Shown here piece after piece: positions 25,638-34,385 of a stretch of DNA of 64,000 nucleotides; the first letter of the stretch is position 1, and every line of letters begins with the position of its first letter. Source of the stretch: Variovorax sp. J2L1-78 (GTDB lineage: Bacteria > Pseudomonadota > Gammaproteobacteria > Burkholderiales > Burkholderiaceae_C); contig NZ_JASZYB010000002.1 of the NCBI RefSeq assembly GCF_030317205.1, positions 796,501 to 860,500 on the forward strand, read 5' to 3'. The position numbers and the translations under genes are program-made. The notes beneath the pieces are model-generated. The model was given only the letters and a program-made list of their open reading frames with translations, was not told the DNA's origin and made no database searches.

Positions 25638-26644
25638 GTCCGGCGATGCCGGCGATGGACCTGTCGCGGCTCTACCGCAACCGGGTCTTCGCGTCGGACT
25701 GCATCGACGCTTCCAGGGCCTACCTGCGCCACGCGCTCGTCGAGCACGACGTGCGCTGCGGCGCCGGCGCGGTCGACTCGGCGCTCTACAGCGCGGGCTC
25801 GCCGCGGCTGCAGATGTTCATCCTGCGCTACGGGCCCGAGGTCGAGGTGCGCCCGCAGCCCTTCGACGGCTTCGCGCTGGTGCAGATGCCGCTGTCCGGC
25901 AGCGCCGAGATCGAAAGCGACGGCCACCGCCTCTCGATCGGCCGCGGCCAGGTGGCGGTCATTGCGCCGCGCCGCAGCGTGCGCCTGCGCTGGAGCCGCG
26001 ACTGCGAGCAGCTGCTGCTGCGCATTCCGCTGACACTGGTGCACGACGCCGCCGTGCACAGCGCGCAGGCCGCGGCCGCCACCGGGTTGCAGTCGGCCCA
26101 TCGGCTGCACGACGGCGCATCGGCCCAGTGGTTCGGCCTGGTGCAGTCGCTGATGGAACTCGCCCTGCCCGACGCCGCCGACCGGCCCGCGGCCTGCCAC
26201 CCGGCCTGGCTCGAGCATGTCGAGCGCAGCCTCGCCTACTTCCTGCTCACGCAGCAGCCGGCGGGCGGTGCGCCGGCGCTGAACGACGCAGCGCTGACCC
26301 TGGGCACGCCGTCGTCCGCCGACGCGCTCGAGCCGCCGCTGGCCGCCGCCGAGCGCTACATGCGCAGCCGCCTGTGCGCGCCGCTGTCGCTCGAAGACCT
26401 GGCGCGCGCCGCCGGCGTGAGCCCGCGCACCCTGCACATGCACTGCAAGCGCCGCTTCGGCGTCGGCCCGATGGTGTGGCTGCGCCAGGTGCGGCTCGAG
26501 GCCGCGCGGCAGATGCTCGAGCGCGATGCCGACTGCCTGGTCACCGACGCGGCGATGGCCTTCGGCTTCGGCCATCTGGGCCGTTTTTCGGCCTACTACC
26601 GCGAGCGCTTCGGCGAACTGCCGCGGCACACGGCGCGGCGCTGA
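25634..26644 (+). CDS. AraC/XylS-family transcriptional regulator
   Basis: A 336-residue regulator. The N-terminal effector domain resembles the AraC-binding-like domain of XylS/BenR/FeaR-type proteins (FILRYGPEVEVRPQPFDGF, LVQMPLSGSAEIESDG, AVIAPRRSVRLRWSRDCEQL). The C-terminal double HTH is at about 240-335 (LSLEDLARAAGVSPRTLHMH, then DAAMAFGFGHLGRFSAYY and RERFGELP). It is divergent from the dienelactone hydrolase. XylS-like half-sites are present both here and in the Rieske/ABC-receptor promoter region at 34386-34496, so it probably controls both loci in response to an aromatic compound. Confidence 0.93.
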   Translation: MSPAMPAMDLSRLYRNRVFASDCIDASRAYLRHALVEHDVRCGAGAVDSALYSAGSPRLQMFILRYGPEVEVRPQPFDGFALVQMPLSGSAEIESDGHRLSIGRGQVAVIAPRRSVRLRWSRDCEQLLLRIPLTLVHDAAVHSAQAAAATGLQSAHRLHDGASAQWFGLVQSLMELALPDAADRPAACHPAWLEHVERSLAYFLLTQQPAGGAPALNDAALTLGTPSSADALEPPLAAAERYMRSRLCAPLSLEDLARAAGVSPRTLHMHCKRRFGVGPMVWLRQVRLEAARQMLERDADCLVTDAAMAFGFGHLGRFSAYYRERFGELPRHTARR

Positions 26645-26710
26645 ATCGTCCGCGCCGCATCAGGCATTCGGGCGCACCACGAGCCCGCGCATGGCTTGGC
26701 GCGCCGGCGT

Positions 26711-27844
26711 TCAGTCCGGCAGCGACAGCCGCTGGATGTGCGCGTCGTCCCAGAGGTCGCGCGGCTCGCGTCCGACGATCTGCACATTGCAATCCGGCTC
26801 GCTCAGGTCGAGCAGCGTCGGCACCGTCGGTGTTTCCTGCACCGTCGAATAGAAGGTGCGCACGATCGGCTTGTACAGCTGATCCTTGCGCTGCTGTACC
26901 ACCACGGCCAGCAGGCCCGAACTCAGCCGCACCAGCGAGCCCACGGGGTACACGCCGACCAGCTTGATGAAGGCGGCCAGCAGCTCGCGGTCGAAGTGGC
27001 CCTTCCACGCGGCCATGCGCACCAGGGCGTCGGCCGGGTCCCAGGCACGCTTGTAGACGCGCGCGGAGGTCACGGCATCGAAGACGTCGCAGATGGCCGC
27101 CATGCGCGCGTAGATCGAGATCTCCTCGTCGTCCAGCCCGTCGGGGTAGCCGCCGCCACTGATCTTCTCGTGGTGGTGCAGGCAGATGTCCAGCGCGATG
27201 GGCTCGTCGAAGCCGTTGCTCTGCAACATCTCCATGCCCAGCCGCGGGTGGTTCTTCATCGTCGTGAACTCCGCGTCGGTGAGGGCGCCCGGCTTGTTCA
27301 GGATCTCGATCGGCACCCGCGCCTTGCCCAGATCGTGGAAGAGACCGCCGATGGCCGCGTTGCGGCATTGCCCTTCGGTCATGCCCAGCTCGCGCGCGAA
27401 GGCCGCCATGAGCGCGCAAACGGTGACGCAGTGCATGTAGGTGTACTCGTCGGCGGTCTTGAGCCGGGCCACGCTCAGCATGGCACCGGGGTCGTGTTCG
27501 ATGGTGGCGTAGATCCCGTCGACCACCTGAACCGCCTGTGCCACGTTGAGGGGCCGGTTGGCCTGCGCGTCGGCGAAGGCTCCCCTCATGGTGGACGCGC
27601 CGAGGGCACGGGCGCTGGTGGCGGCTTCGTGCGCATTGATGGGAGGTGGCGCACGTACCACCGGCGGTGCTTCGGCGACCTCGATCCAGACGGAGATGTC
27701 GCCCCGGGCGCGCAGCGAGCGCAACAGGCGCCGGTCGAGCACCCGTGAGGTCGAGCGCGAATTCGGCACACCCGTCCAGATGCCATCGAGCCCCTTGAGG
27801 ACCATGCCTTCTTCCAGCTGCGTGGCCTTGATCTTCTTCAGCAT
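26711..27844 (-). CDS. HD-GYP domain protein (probable cyclic-di-GMP phosphodiesterase)
   Basis: A 377-residue protein with an N-terminal DUF3391-like region (1-100, with KIKATQLEEGMVLKGLDG) and an HD-GYP domain (about 105-330). The HD dyad is H170-D171 in FHDLGKARVP, preceded by the helix histidine H138 (YTYMHCV). HHHEK is at 223-227 and G-Y-P at 232-234. All catalytic signature residues are intact, so hydrolysis of cyclic-di-GMP is expected. No receiver or membrane segment. ATG 27844 starts at the conserved MLKKIKATQL. It is convergent with the AraC gene and probably unrelated to the catabolic operons. The 183-bp upstream gap is AT-rich. Confidence 0.93.
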   Translation of the reverse strand: MLKKIKATQLEEGMVLKGLDGIWTGVPNSRSTSRVLDRRLLRSLRARGDISVWIEVAEAPPVVRAPPPINAHEAATSARALGASTMRGAFADAQANRPLNVAQAVQVVDGIYATIEHDPGAMLSVARLKTADEYTYMHCVTVCALMAAFARELGMTEGQCRNAAIGGLFHDLGKARVPIEILNKPGALTDAEFTTMKNHPRLGMEMLQSNGFDEPIALDICLHHHEKISGGGYPDGLDDEEISIYARMAAICDVFDAVTSARVYKRAWDPADALVRMAAWKGHFDRELLAAFIKLVGVYPVGSLVRLSSGLLAVVVQQRKDQLYKPIVRTFYSTVQETPTVPTLLDLSEPDCNVQIVGREPRDLWDDAHIQRLSLPD

Positions 27845-28027
27845 GACGTTCTGTGCGCGTTTTCGAGGCAAGCGCTGCGGTGGCAGGTATGAAAATTTAA
27901 CTATAGGACGAAAAGGTGTCCAAACCTGTTCGATGCGTGCGGCCCGCGTCAACCTTGGCACGTTCGCAACGACGTGTTTTGCGAGCTGTCATCCGTCTGT
28001 TGTCTTTCGCCTTACTACACTGACCCG

Positions 28028-28693
28028 ATGCCTCCCGTCTCACCGCCGCCTGACGAACGCGGCCCCTCGATCGTCCGCTTTCGCACCGGTGAAGACCTGC
28101 GCAGTCGAAGCGTGAGCGATGTGGTGCTGGTCGGCACGCTCGAGGTGCCGATGCCGCCCGCGCGTCTGACGGCCGACTGGGAACGCGAGGTGTCGTCCCG
28201 CCTGGGCTTGGCGCCCGGCGACGTCGAGCCGCTGCCCCTGCCGCGCGCCCGCGCGCGCTGGCCGGACTACCGGCCCTGCGTGCAGGCGATGGCCGACTGG
28301 ACCCGTGCGCTCGGGCTGTCGGAGGTGCTGGCTTCCAGCGAGGTGGCGTTGATGGCCTGCCGCGGCGCGAGGGTCCACCACGACGCCGCGCAGTACGGCG
28401 GTGCGGCCTTCTGCAACCTCTTCCTCAGCGAAGACAAGGGGCTGGACCTGCATTTCCCGGCAGTGGGCCTTCGCATGCCCCTCGTCCGCGGGCTGGCGGT
28501 GGTCTTCGACACGGGCCAGCCGCACACCGTCCTCCGGCGCGGCCGCAGCGGCTTCGACGAAGCCGACTTCGCGGCGGAGGTGGATGCAACCCTGGTGTTC
28601 CTGAGCTGGGAGCTGCCGATCGAGGACGCGCATGTGGCACGTGCGCTGGGCGTCGTCTTCGATGGCGAGCCGCCCATCGCGCGCAGCACGTAG
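28028..28693 (+). CDS. Hypothetical protein resembling a 2OG-Fe(II) oxygenase fold
   Basis: A 221-residue soluble protein not assigned to a named family. The middle (about 110-172) resembles the double-stranded beta-helix of 2-oxoglutarate/Fe(II) oxygenases: a possible metal motif H117/H118 with D119 (GARVHHDAAQYGG), a distal H166 (DTGQPHTVLRR) and arginines 170-172 that could hold the co-substrate. This is inference from spacing only. It lies 10 bp before the cytochrome c gene on the same strand, so the two are probably co-transcribed. Confidence 0.65.
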   Translation: MPPVSPPPDERGPSIVRFRTGEDLRSRSVSDVVLVGTLEVPMPPARLTADWEREVSSRLGLAPGDVEPLPLPRARARWPDYRPCVQAMADWTRALGLSEVLASSEVALMACRGARVHHDAAQYGGAAFCNLFLSEDKGLDLHFPAVGLRMPLVRGLAVVFDTGQPHTVLRRGRSGFDEADFAAEVDATLVFLSWELPIEDAHVARALGVVFDGEPPIARST

Positions 28694-28703
28694 AGTGCGT
28701 GGC

Positions 28704-29042
28704 ATGCGAACGCTTCTTCTGGCCAGCCTGCTGATCCTCTGCGCCACCCCGCATGCCGCGCAGGCGGTGGACGGGCGGCCCGACGACGCGCCGCGGCTGA
28801 GCGGGACCTACGGCTGCATGGCCTGCCATGGCATGGTGAGAAAGCAGGTCGGCCCCGGCTTCGCGCAGATCGCGGCACGCTACGGTGGCGACGCCGCCGC
28901 CCCGGCACGGCTCGCCGCGAAGATCCGCGGGGGCAGCGTCGGCACCTGGGGCCGCGTGATCATGCCGCGCCAACCGAAGATGACGGTGGCGGAATCCGAG
29001 ACGCTGGCGCGCTGGGTGCTCGCGCAGCCGCCGCAGCCCTGA
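28704..29042 (+). CDS. Class I cytochrome c, small periplasmic
   Basis: A 112-residue protein with a Sec signal peptide (residues 1-21) and one haem-binding site C38-M-A-C41-H42. A likely axial methionine is M87 (RVIMPRQPKMT), giving the layout of cytochrome c551-like electron carriers. The start is the ATG of MRTLLLASLLIL. It follows the 2OG-oxygenase-like gene by 10 bp and is convergent with the glycosyltransferase. Its redox partner is not obvious in this window. Confidence 0.9.
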   Translation: MRTLLLASLLILCATPHAAQAVDGRPDDAPRLSGTYGCMACHGMVRKQVGPGFAQIAARYGGDAAAPARLAAKIRGGSVGTWGRVIMPRQPKMTVAESETLARWVLAQPPQP

Positions 29043-29063
29043 AGCCCTTGCAGGCGATCGGCG

Positions 29064-29996
29064 TCAGCGCCGCCGGTACACCCGCCCGAGCGCCGTCGCC
29101 AGCGCCATCGACACCCGCCGCCGCACCAGCGTCAGCGGCGACAGCGAGGCGAGCGGGCCGCGCGTGAACCGGTAGAAGGCCTGGCTCGCGACCGACGGTG
29201 GCCGCCCGCGCAGCGCCCCGCGCAAATGCCGGCCCTGCCAGGGTTTGGCCGCACCGACCGCATGCGACAGGTGCCGTCCGCCGGGCATGAAGTCCATCGC
29301 CTCGGGGCCCTGCGTGCGCAGCGGTGCCAGCGACAGGCTCAAGGCGAAGTTGAGCGCGTCCTCGTCGGTGGAATGGAAGGGATGCTCAGGCCCGCCGATC
29401 TTGCGCTGGCGCAGGACGTTGCCCGTCTCGGCCGCGACCAGTTCGCAGATGCGTTGCCAGTGCCCGAGGACGTCGGCCCGCGCGCGCGGCACCCCCACGA
29501 AGCCGCTGTTGTAGTAGCGCTCCAGCGGGCGCTGCGGCTGCTCGCCGTGCGCGGCGAAGAACTGGCGCCACTGCTGTCGCCTGGGATGGTCCGAGGGCAG
29601 CGCGCCGTCGAGGTCCTCGATCAGCGCGACCTCGCCACCGGCGAGCCAGGCCTCGATCTCCGACCAGGCGCACTTCACCACCAGGTCGGGGTCGAGGTAG
29701 ACCACCGCGTCAGCCGCCGGGACCCGGTGCAGCAGCTCGCGCATGAAGGCCGGCTTGTGGTAGTTGAGGCTCCACGGCGGGTCGAGGGCCACCGTCTGCA
29801 GCGCCAGCCGCGAGGTCACCTGCAGCCGCGCCCGGCCGCGCTCGAAGCCTGCGCGGCGGGTCAGCCATTCCGGCAGCGGTCCGCGGTGGCCGGCCCACAC
29901 CGTGCCTTCGTAGCCTGCCGCCGCCAGCGAATTCACCAGCACCGCCACGCCGTGGTGGTAGTGGCCTTCGAAGAGGGTGCAGACCGCAATCGTCAT
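29064..29996 (-). CDS. GT8-like glycosyltransferase
   Basis: A 310-residue nucleotide-diphospho-sugar transferase of GT-A fold. The N-terminal strand (TIAVCTLFEGHYHHGVAVLV), the D-x-D motif D102-P-D104 (VVYLDPDLVVK), YYNSGFVGVPR and STDEDALNFAL fit family GT8-like enzymes. The C-terminal 50 residues are Arg-rich. The sugar and acceptor are unknown. Two starts are possible, ATG 29996 (chosen, with GGGACC upstream) and ATG 30014. No neighbouring polysaccharide genes, so this looks like an isolated gene. Confidence 0.8.
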   Translation of the reverse strand: MTIAVCTLFEGHYHHGVAVLVNSLAAAGYEGTVWAGHRGPLPEWLTRRAGFERGRARLQVTSRLALQTVALDPPWSLNYHKPAFMRELLHRVPAADAVVYLDPDLVVKCAWSEIEAWLAGGEVALIEDLDGALPSDHPRRQQWRQFFAAHGEQPQRPLERYYNSGFVGVPRARADVLGHWQRICELVAAETGNVLRQRKIGGPEHPFHSTDEDALNFALSLSLAPLRTQGPEAMDFMPGGRHLSHAVGAAKPWQGRHLRGALRGRPPSVASQAFYRFTRGPLASLSPLTLVRRRVSMALATALGRVYRRR

Positions 29997-30193
29997 GGTC
30001 CCATGATCGCGCATCGGGCCCCCGGTCGTCGGCGTGGCCTTCGGATGAGAAGGCCCGGACTTTAGGGGGGTGGGCCGTTTGGCCACGCCGCGATCGTTAA
30101 ATTCTTGGCAGTACGGCGATCTCAGATGCGGAATGCGGCCGGAGTGTTGACATTGCACAGACAGTCGTCACCCTGCCCCTCGACAATCTGGGC

Positions 30194-31066
30194 ATGACGC
30201 GACACCTCCTCTCCCTGTGTTTTCTGCTGGCGCTGGCCGCCTGCGCGCAGCGAGAGGCGCTACCGCCGGCACCCATCGATGCGACGTTGCGCGTGCCGAC
30301 CCTTGAATTCCAGGCGCCGCCGGCCGATCACGTGGTCTCGACCGTCCGCTACACGCTCGACCGCCAGTTCGCGCCGCTCGTCAACTTCTACTTGAAGGAC
30401 GAGGTGGCCGCGTTCGGGCGCGGTGAAGACACGGCCGTCGGCGAACTCTTCGGCACCGTGGCGGTCACCGCCGAAGCGGCACGGCGGGTCTATGCCAAGG
30501 ACCCGGCCGCAGGCGACCGTCGCCTGCTCGGCCGCCAGGTGCTGCTCAGCGGCAGCGTGCTGGGCATCAGCAAGGACGACGACCAGGTGCCCTACGTGGT
30601 GTTGCGCGACGGCGTGCTGCTCGGCACGAAGGCGCGCCTGGCGCGCGACAGCATGGCCGTGGCGCAGACCGTCACGAAGGACCAGGACGTCGCCTTCGTC
30701 TGCACCGGACGCGGGCTCGTCGCCCGCACGCCGTTGTTCGACGACTGCCGCCCGGCCGCGGTCGTGGCACAGCGCCAGACCGAAAGGCTGGCGAGCGAAT
30801 TCGCCCGCTTCGCGCGCGGCCAGTCGGTGTCGCCCCAAGCGACCGAACTGGCCGTCCGCTTCGAGAGCCTGGCCCGCGCCGTGGACGACCGCGTCGATTG
30901 CTCGACCGGTTGCGAGCGCCGCCTGGACCACCGCCGTGCTGCCGAGGCGAGCACGCTCGCTGCCCTCGTCAAGTCGATGCGCGCCGGCGGCCTGCGCATC
31001 GACGCGAAGGCCGAGCAGGCGCTGACGCAGTCCACGCTGACCGCCGCCGCGGCGCTGAATCACTGA
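30194..31066 (+). CDS. Lipoprotein with OB-fold (tRNA_anti-like) domain
   Basis: A 290-residue predicted lipoprotein. The signal peptide ends in LAACAQ (lipobox, Cys17). Residues about 80-160 resemble the OB-fold of the tRNA_anti-like family (VAVTAEAARRVYAKDPAAGD, then GRQVLLSGSVLGISKDDDQV), here doing an extracytoplasmic binding job. Further cysteines (CTGRG, DDCRP, DCSTGCERR) could form disulphides. The C-terminus is helical and charged. Function unknown. It is convergent with the SDR of the Rieske operon, 15 bp away. The 197-bp upstream gap contains a perfect TTGACA but no clear -10 box. Confidence 0.72.
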   Translation: MTRHLLSLCFLLALAACAQREALPPAPIDATLRVPTLEFQAPPADHVVSTVRYTLDRQFAPLVNFYLKDEVAAFGRGEDTAVGELFGTVAVTAEAARRVYAKDPAAGDRRLLGRQVLLSGSVLGISKDDDQVPYVVLRDGVLLGTKARLARDSMAVAQTVTKDQDVAFVCTGRGLVARTPLFDDCRPAAVVAQRQTERLASEFARFARGQSVSPQATELAVRFESLARAVDDRVDCSTGCERRLDHRRAAEASTLAALVKSMRAGGLRIDAKAEQALTQSTLTAAAALNH

Positions 31067-31081
31067 GCCCTTGCCGAGGGG

Positions 31082-31867
31082 TCAGGGCGTCGCCTCGAAC
31101 CACGCGCGCGGCGACCTCCCCTGGTCCGGCCCCAGGCACGAGAAGCCGCCGTCCACCGGCAGGTCGACCCCGGTGATCCACGAGGCTTCCGAGGAGCAGG
31201 CGAAGGCCACCGCCGCCGCGACTTCTTCCCCGCGCCCGACGCGACCCAGCGGATGCACGTGCGCGCCCACCGCATCGGCCCGTTCGATCGAACCACCGCT
31301 CATGCCCGCCAAGGCCGGCGACCAGGTCCAGGCCGGCGACACGCTGACGCAGCGGATGCCCTGCGGCGCCAGGGCGACGGCGAGGTTGCGCGTGAGCTGC
31401 AGCATGCCGGCCTTCGACGCCGGGTAGGTGGCCCGCGCCGCCGAACCGAACTTGCCGCCCACGCTGCCGAGGTTGACGATCACGCCGCCGCGCGGCATCA
31501 CCGCCGCGGCCTGCTGCGCGAAGATCGCGGCCGACACCAGGTTGACGTTGAGCGTGTGCAGCCACTGCGCGCGGGTCGATGCGATGCCCGCGTCGTCGTA
31601 CACGCAGGCGTTGTTCACCAGCAGGTCGAGCTGGCCGAAGTGCGCGAGCGTCGCGGCGATGCACTGCGCGATCTGCGCGTCGTCCTCGATGTCGGTGCCG
31701 ACGTAGCGCGCCATGTCGCCGAGCGCATCCGCCACGGCCTGCCCGGCCGCGGGGTCGATGCCGGCGATCACGACGCGCGCCCCCTGCGCCACCAGCCCGC
31801 GCGCCACGTCGTGCCCCAGCCCCTGCGTGGCGCCGGTGACGATCGCGACCTTGCCCGCGAGCTTCAT
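31082..31867 (-). CDS. SDR-family oxidoreductase, end of the Rieske dioxygenase operon
   Basis: A 261-residue short-chain dehydrogenase with TGATQGLG at 11-18, LLVNNACVYDD and the catalytic YPASK. The end ITGVDLPVDGG is typical. Its ATG overlaps the stop codon of the isochorismatase-fold gene (ATGA at 31864-31867). Last of four overlapping genes (alpha, beta, hydrolase-like, SDR), where it would fit the cis-dihydrodiol dehydrogenase step that re-aromatises the product of the dioxygenase. The exact diol is unknown. Confidence 0.92.
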   Translation of the reverse strand: MKLAGKVAIVTGATQGLGHDVARGLVAQGARVVIAGIDPAAGQAVADALGDMARYVGTDIEDDAQIAQCIAATLAHFGQLDLLVNNACVYDDAGIASTRAQWLHTLNVNLVSAAIFAQQAAAVMPRGGVIVNLGSVGGKFGSAARATYPASKAGMLQLTRNLAVALAPQGIRCVSVSPAWTWSPALAGMSGGSIERADAVGAHVHPLGRVGRGEEVAAAVAFACSSEASWITGVDLPVDGGFSCLGPDQGRSPRAWFEATP

Positions 31868-32475
31868 GCCATGGCCTCCAGCGCGGCGAAGGCCTCGGCC
31901 ACGGTCGTGATGGTCGCCACCAGCGCCATGCTCGCCAGCGAGGCGTCGTGCACCGCGCGGTCGGCCGCGGCGCAGGCATCGGCCGCCACGAACACGTCGA
32001 AGCCGCGGTCGGCCGCGTCGCGCACCGTGCCCTCGACCACCGAATGCGTGGCCACACCCGCGACCAGCAGCCGTTTGGCATTGACCAGGTGCAGCAACTG
32101 CTCGACGGGTGTGCCGGCGAAGGCGCTGATGCGCGTGTGCGTCACGACGAACTCGCGCTCGCCCGGCTGCGGCGCGAGCGCTTCCAGAAACTCCGCGCCC
32201 CATTCGCCGTCGCGCACCGCGCCGAGTTCGACGGTACGCCGGAAGATCGGTGTGTTGCGCGGGCAGTCGGCGTAGTCGGGCCGGAAGGCGATGCGCACAT
32301 GCACGATCGGCCAGCCGCGCGCGCGGGCGCCGGCCAGCAGCGCGGAGGCGGCGGCGATCACGGCGTAACGCGCCGCGCCGCCCTCTGCGAGACCGACGCG
32401 GATGCGTCCGTCGGGGTGCAGCGTCTCGTTCTGGTAGTGCAGCGCCAGCACCGCGGTCGTGGACGTCGGTGTCAC
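31864..32475 (-). CDS. Isochorismatase-fold protein lacking the catalytic triad
   Basis: A 203-residue member of the isochorismatase/cysteine hydrolase fold. Aligned by eye with nicotinamidase-type enzymes, all three catalytic positions differ: the first-strand Asp is H13 (VLALHYQNE), the Lys is H113 (VVTHTRISAF) and the nucleophile Cys is V146 (GVATHSVVEGT). The fold is otherwise well kept. It may catalyse a different, acid-base type reaction as EntB- and PhzD-like lyases do, or have a non-catalytic role. The start is a GTG overlapping the beta-subunit stop (GTGA). Its place inside the Rieske operon links it to aromatic breakdown. Confidence 0.85.
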   Translation of the reverse strand: MTPTSTTAVLALHYQNETLHPDGRIRVGLAEGGAARYAVIAAASALLAGARARGWPIVHVRIAFRPDYADCPRNTPIFRRTVELGAVRDGEWGAEFLEALAPQPGEREFVVTHTRISAFAGTPVEQLLHLVNAKRLLVAGVATHSVVEGTVRDAADRGFDVFVAADACAAADRAVHDASLASMALVATITTVAEAFAALEAMA

Positions 32476-33008
32476 ACGAAGACCTCCAGGTTGCCGAACA
32501 CGCTGTCGCAGTTGACGAGGTTCACGCGCTTGAGCTGCAGGCGGAAGCCGCCGTCTTCGGCGCGCGCCAGCTTGTAGAAGACCTGGCCCGCCAGCATGCG
32601 CTGCTCGAGCCGGTATTCGACGTAGTGCAGCGTCGCGCACACGATGAGGTGGCCCGCTGCGTCGAGCCCGTCGACCTGGAGGTTGCCCACCAGCCGGCTG
32701 CTGCGCGTGGGCGGTTGCTGCGACCAATTGCGTGGGTGCAGCAGGCGGCGCACGCGCGTCTCGCGCAGCATGCGGTCTTCCCAGAACAGCGAGATCTGCT
32801 GGAACGGGTCGGCCTGCCCGTGGTGGCGCGGCATCCAGTAGCGGCCTTCGTCGGTCCACAGCGCCAACCACTCGTCGAAGCGGCGCTCGTCGAGCAGGCG
32901 CGACTCGCGGCCGATGAACTGCGCGGCCTCCTGCGCCAGTGCCGGGTTGGCGGGCGCTGGCGTCAGCGGGGTGGTCGAGACGTCGAAGGCGCGGTCAAGC
33001 AGCAGCAT
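32472..33008 (-). CDS. Aromatic-ring-hydroxylating dioxygenase, beta subunit
   Basis: A 178-residue small subunit of the SnoaL/cystatin-like fold (ESRLLDERRFDEWLALWTDE, RYWMPRHHGQADPFQQISLF, then TRSSRLVGNLQV). It supports the hexameric alpha3beta3 architecture of Rieske oxygenases. ATG 33008 follows GGGGGAGG, and the gene overlaps the alpha subunit end by 14 bases. The downstream GTG overlap continues the operon. Confidence 0.92.
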   Translation of the reverse strand: MLLLDRAFDVSTTPLTPAPANPALAQEAAQFIGRESRLLDERRFDEWLALWTDEGRYWMPRHHGQADPFQQISLFWEDRMLRETRVRRLLHPRNWSQQPPTRSSRLVGNLQVDGLDAAGHLIVCATLHYVEYRLEQRMLAGQVFYKLARAEDGGFRLQLKRVNLVNCDSVFGNLEVFV

Positions 33009-34323
33009 GCGCAGCCTCCCCCGGCACATCAGCCAGCATGTACTCGCGCCATGCGGCGAACTGGTTGCGCATCGGCAGCTCGCTGGTGCCGTTGGTCGAC
33101 ACCGCGCCGTCGGGCAGCATGCGGTCGGTGCCCGCGTAGCGGTGCAGGCTCACCCATTCGCCGCCGCGCGTGTTGTTGCCCTGCTGGCAGCGGCGGTACA
33201 GCTCCACGTCGTCGGGCATCACGTTCGACGAGGGCGAGTTGATGAGGTTGGCGTAGGTCAGCGCACGGTCGAACACCGCATCGGGTGCGCCCTTGCAGCG
33301 GAACAGCTGGATCTCGATCAGCGTGCGGTCGACCGCCAGCGGACGGATCACGCGGAACTGCTGGAACACGTTGTGCGGCGAGCCGCTGCCGTAGAGGATG
33401 GTGTTGTGGCGGTTCATGCCGAGCACTTCGCGCGCGCGCTCCTCGCCCACCGCTTCGCTCAGGCACTCGAAGTGCGCGCGCGCCACCGGGTCGCGCGTGG
33501 CGGCACCCGGGTCGAAGATGCCTTCCATGTAGCCATGGCCGCCGCGGTAGGCGCGCAGTTCCAGCTTTTCCCAGAAGGTGTAGGGCTCGCCGTTGCCATC
33601 CTGGATCAGCAGCTCGAAGGGCATCTCACCGATCGCGGCCGCCTCGTCGCGCGCCGCGCGGAACGACGACTCGTGCGTCACGCGCGCATGCATCGTGTCG
33701 TGCAGGTTCTCGTAGAACACCTTCCAGTTCGACTCCTGCAGCACGCGGAACACGCCGCCCACCACCTCGACCTCGCCGACGGGCGAGCGGTCGCACAGGT
33801 TGTCGATCGAGCTCGCCACGCCGCCGAGAAAGTCGCGCAGGCTTGGGCCCTCGGCGCTCTGGCTGGCGAAGACGAAGCCGCGGTAGCTGTCGACACGCGC
33901 CACCGGCGCCATCGAGAACTGCGGGTTCGTCGGGTCGTAGGCCGTGCCCTCGAAGCCGTCCCGCATCGGTGCGCCGAGGTGCGTGCCGTCGAGCTTGAAG
34001 GTCCACGCGTGGTACGGGCAGCGGAAGAACTTGCCGGCGCAGCCATCGCCTTCGCTCACCAGCTTGGCGCCCTTGTGCGGGCAGCGGTTGTAGAGCACCT
34101 TCACCGCACCGTCGGCGGCGCGCACCATCACCACGTCCTGGTCGCCCAGGCGGGTCGTGTGGTAGTCGCCGGTGTTCGGCACCTGGCTGTCGTGGCCGAC
34201 GTAGATCCAGGCGCGGCCGTAGATGCGTTCCATCTCCAGCGCGAAGATGGCGGGGTCGGTGTAGACGCGCTTGTTCACGCTGTCGGGCCGCACCAGGGCG
34301 GCCAGCTCGTCATCGGCAATCAT
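32995..34323 (-). CDS. Aromatic-ring-hydroxylating dioxygenase, alpha (Rieske) subunit
   Basis: A 442-residue catalytic subunit. The Rieske [2Fe-2S] ligands are C81/H83 (CPHKGA) and C102/H105 (CPYHAW). The mononuclear iron site is E205-N206 with D209, H212 and H217 (ENLHDTMHARVTH), of the family form D-x2-H-x4-H. It inserts O2 into an aromatic acid or related ring; the substrate is unknown, although family resemblance is to benzoate/anthranilate/salicylate-type systems. First gene of the operon. XylS-type tandem half-sites lie 63-102 bp upstream. No ferredoxin or reductase gene is near. Confidence 0.95.
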   Translation of the reverse strand: MIADDELAALVRPDSVNKRVYTDPAIFALEMERIYGRAWIYVGHDSQVPNTGDYHTTRLGDQDVVMVRAADGAVKVLYNRCPHKGAKLVSEGDGCAGKFFRCPYHAWTFKLDGTHLGAPMRDGFEGTAYDPTNPQFSMAPVARVDSYRGFVFASQSAEGPSLRDFLGGVASSIDNLCDRSPVGEVEVVGGVFRVLQESNWKVFYENLHDTMHARVTHESSFRAARDEAAAIGEMPFELLIQDGNGEPYTFWEKLELRAYRGGHGYMEGIFDPGAATRDPVARAHFECLSEAVGEERAREVLGMNRHNTILYGSGSPHNVFQQFRVIRPLAVDRTLIEIQLFRCKGAPDAVFDRALTYANLINSPSSNVMPDDVELYRRCQQGNNTRGGEWVSLHRYAGTDRMLPDGAVSTNGTSELPMRNQFAAWREYMLADVPGEAAHAAA

Positions 34324-34385
34324 CGAAAGGGTCCTTGTCCGTCCACGACGTAAGGCCCCAGTGTGGGGAGATCGTGCGATGCGAA

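Noticed and set aside
30147..30152. Perfect TTGACA promoter -35 box before the OB-fold lipoprotein gene
   Set aside because: No acceptable -10 box occurs 16-18 bp downstream, and the position is too close to the start codon to be convincing.
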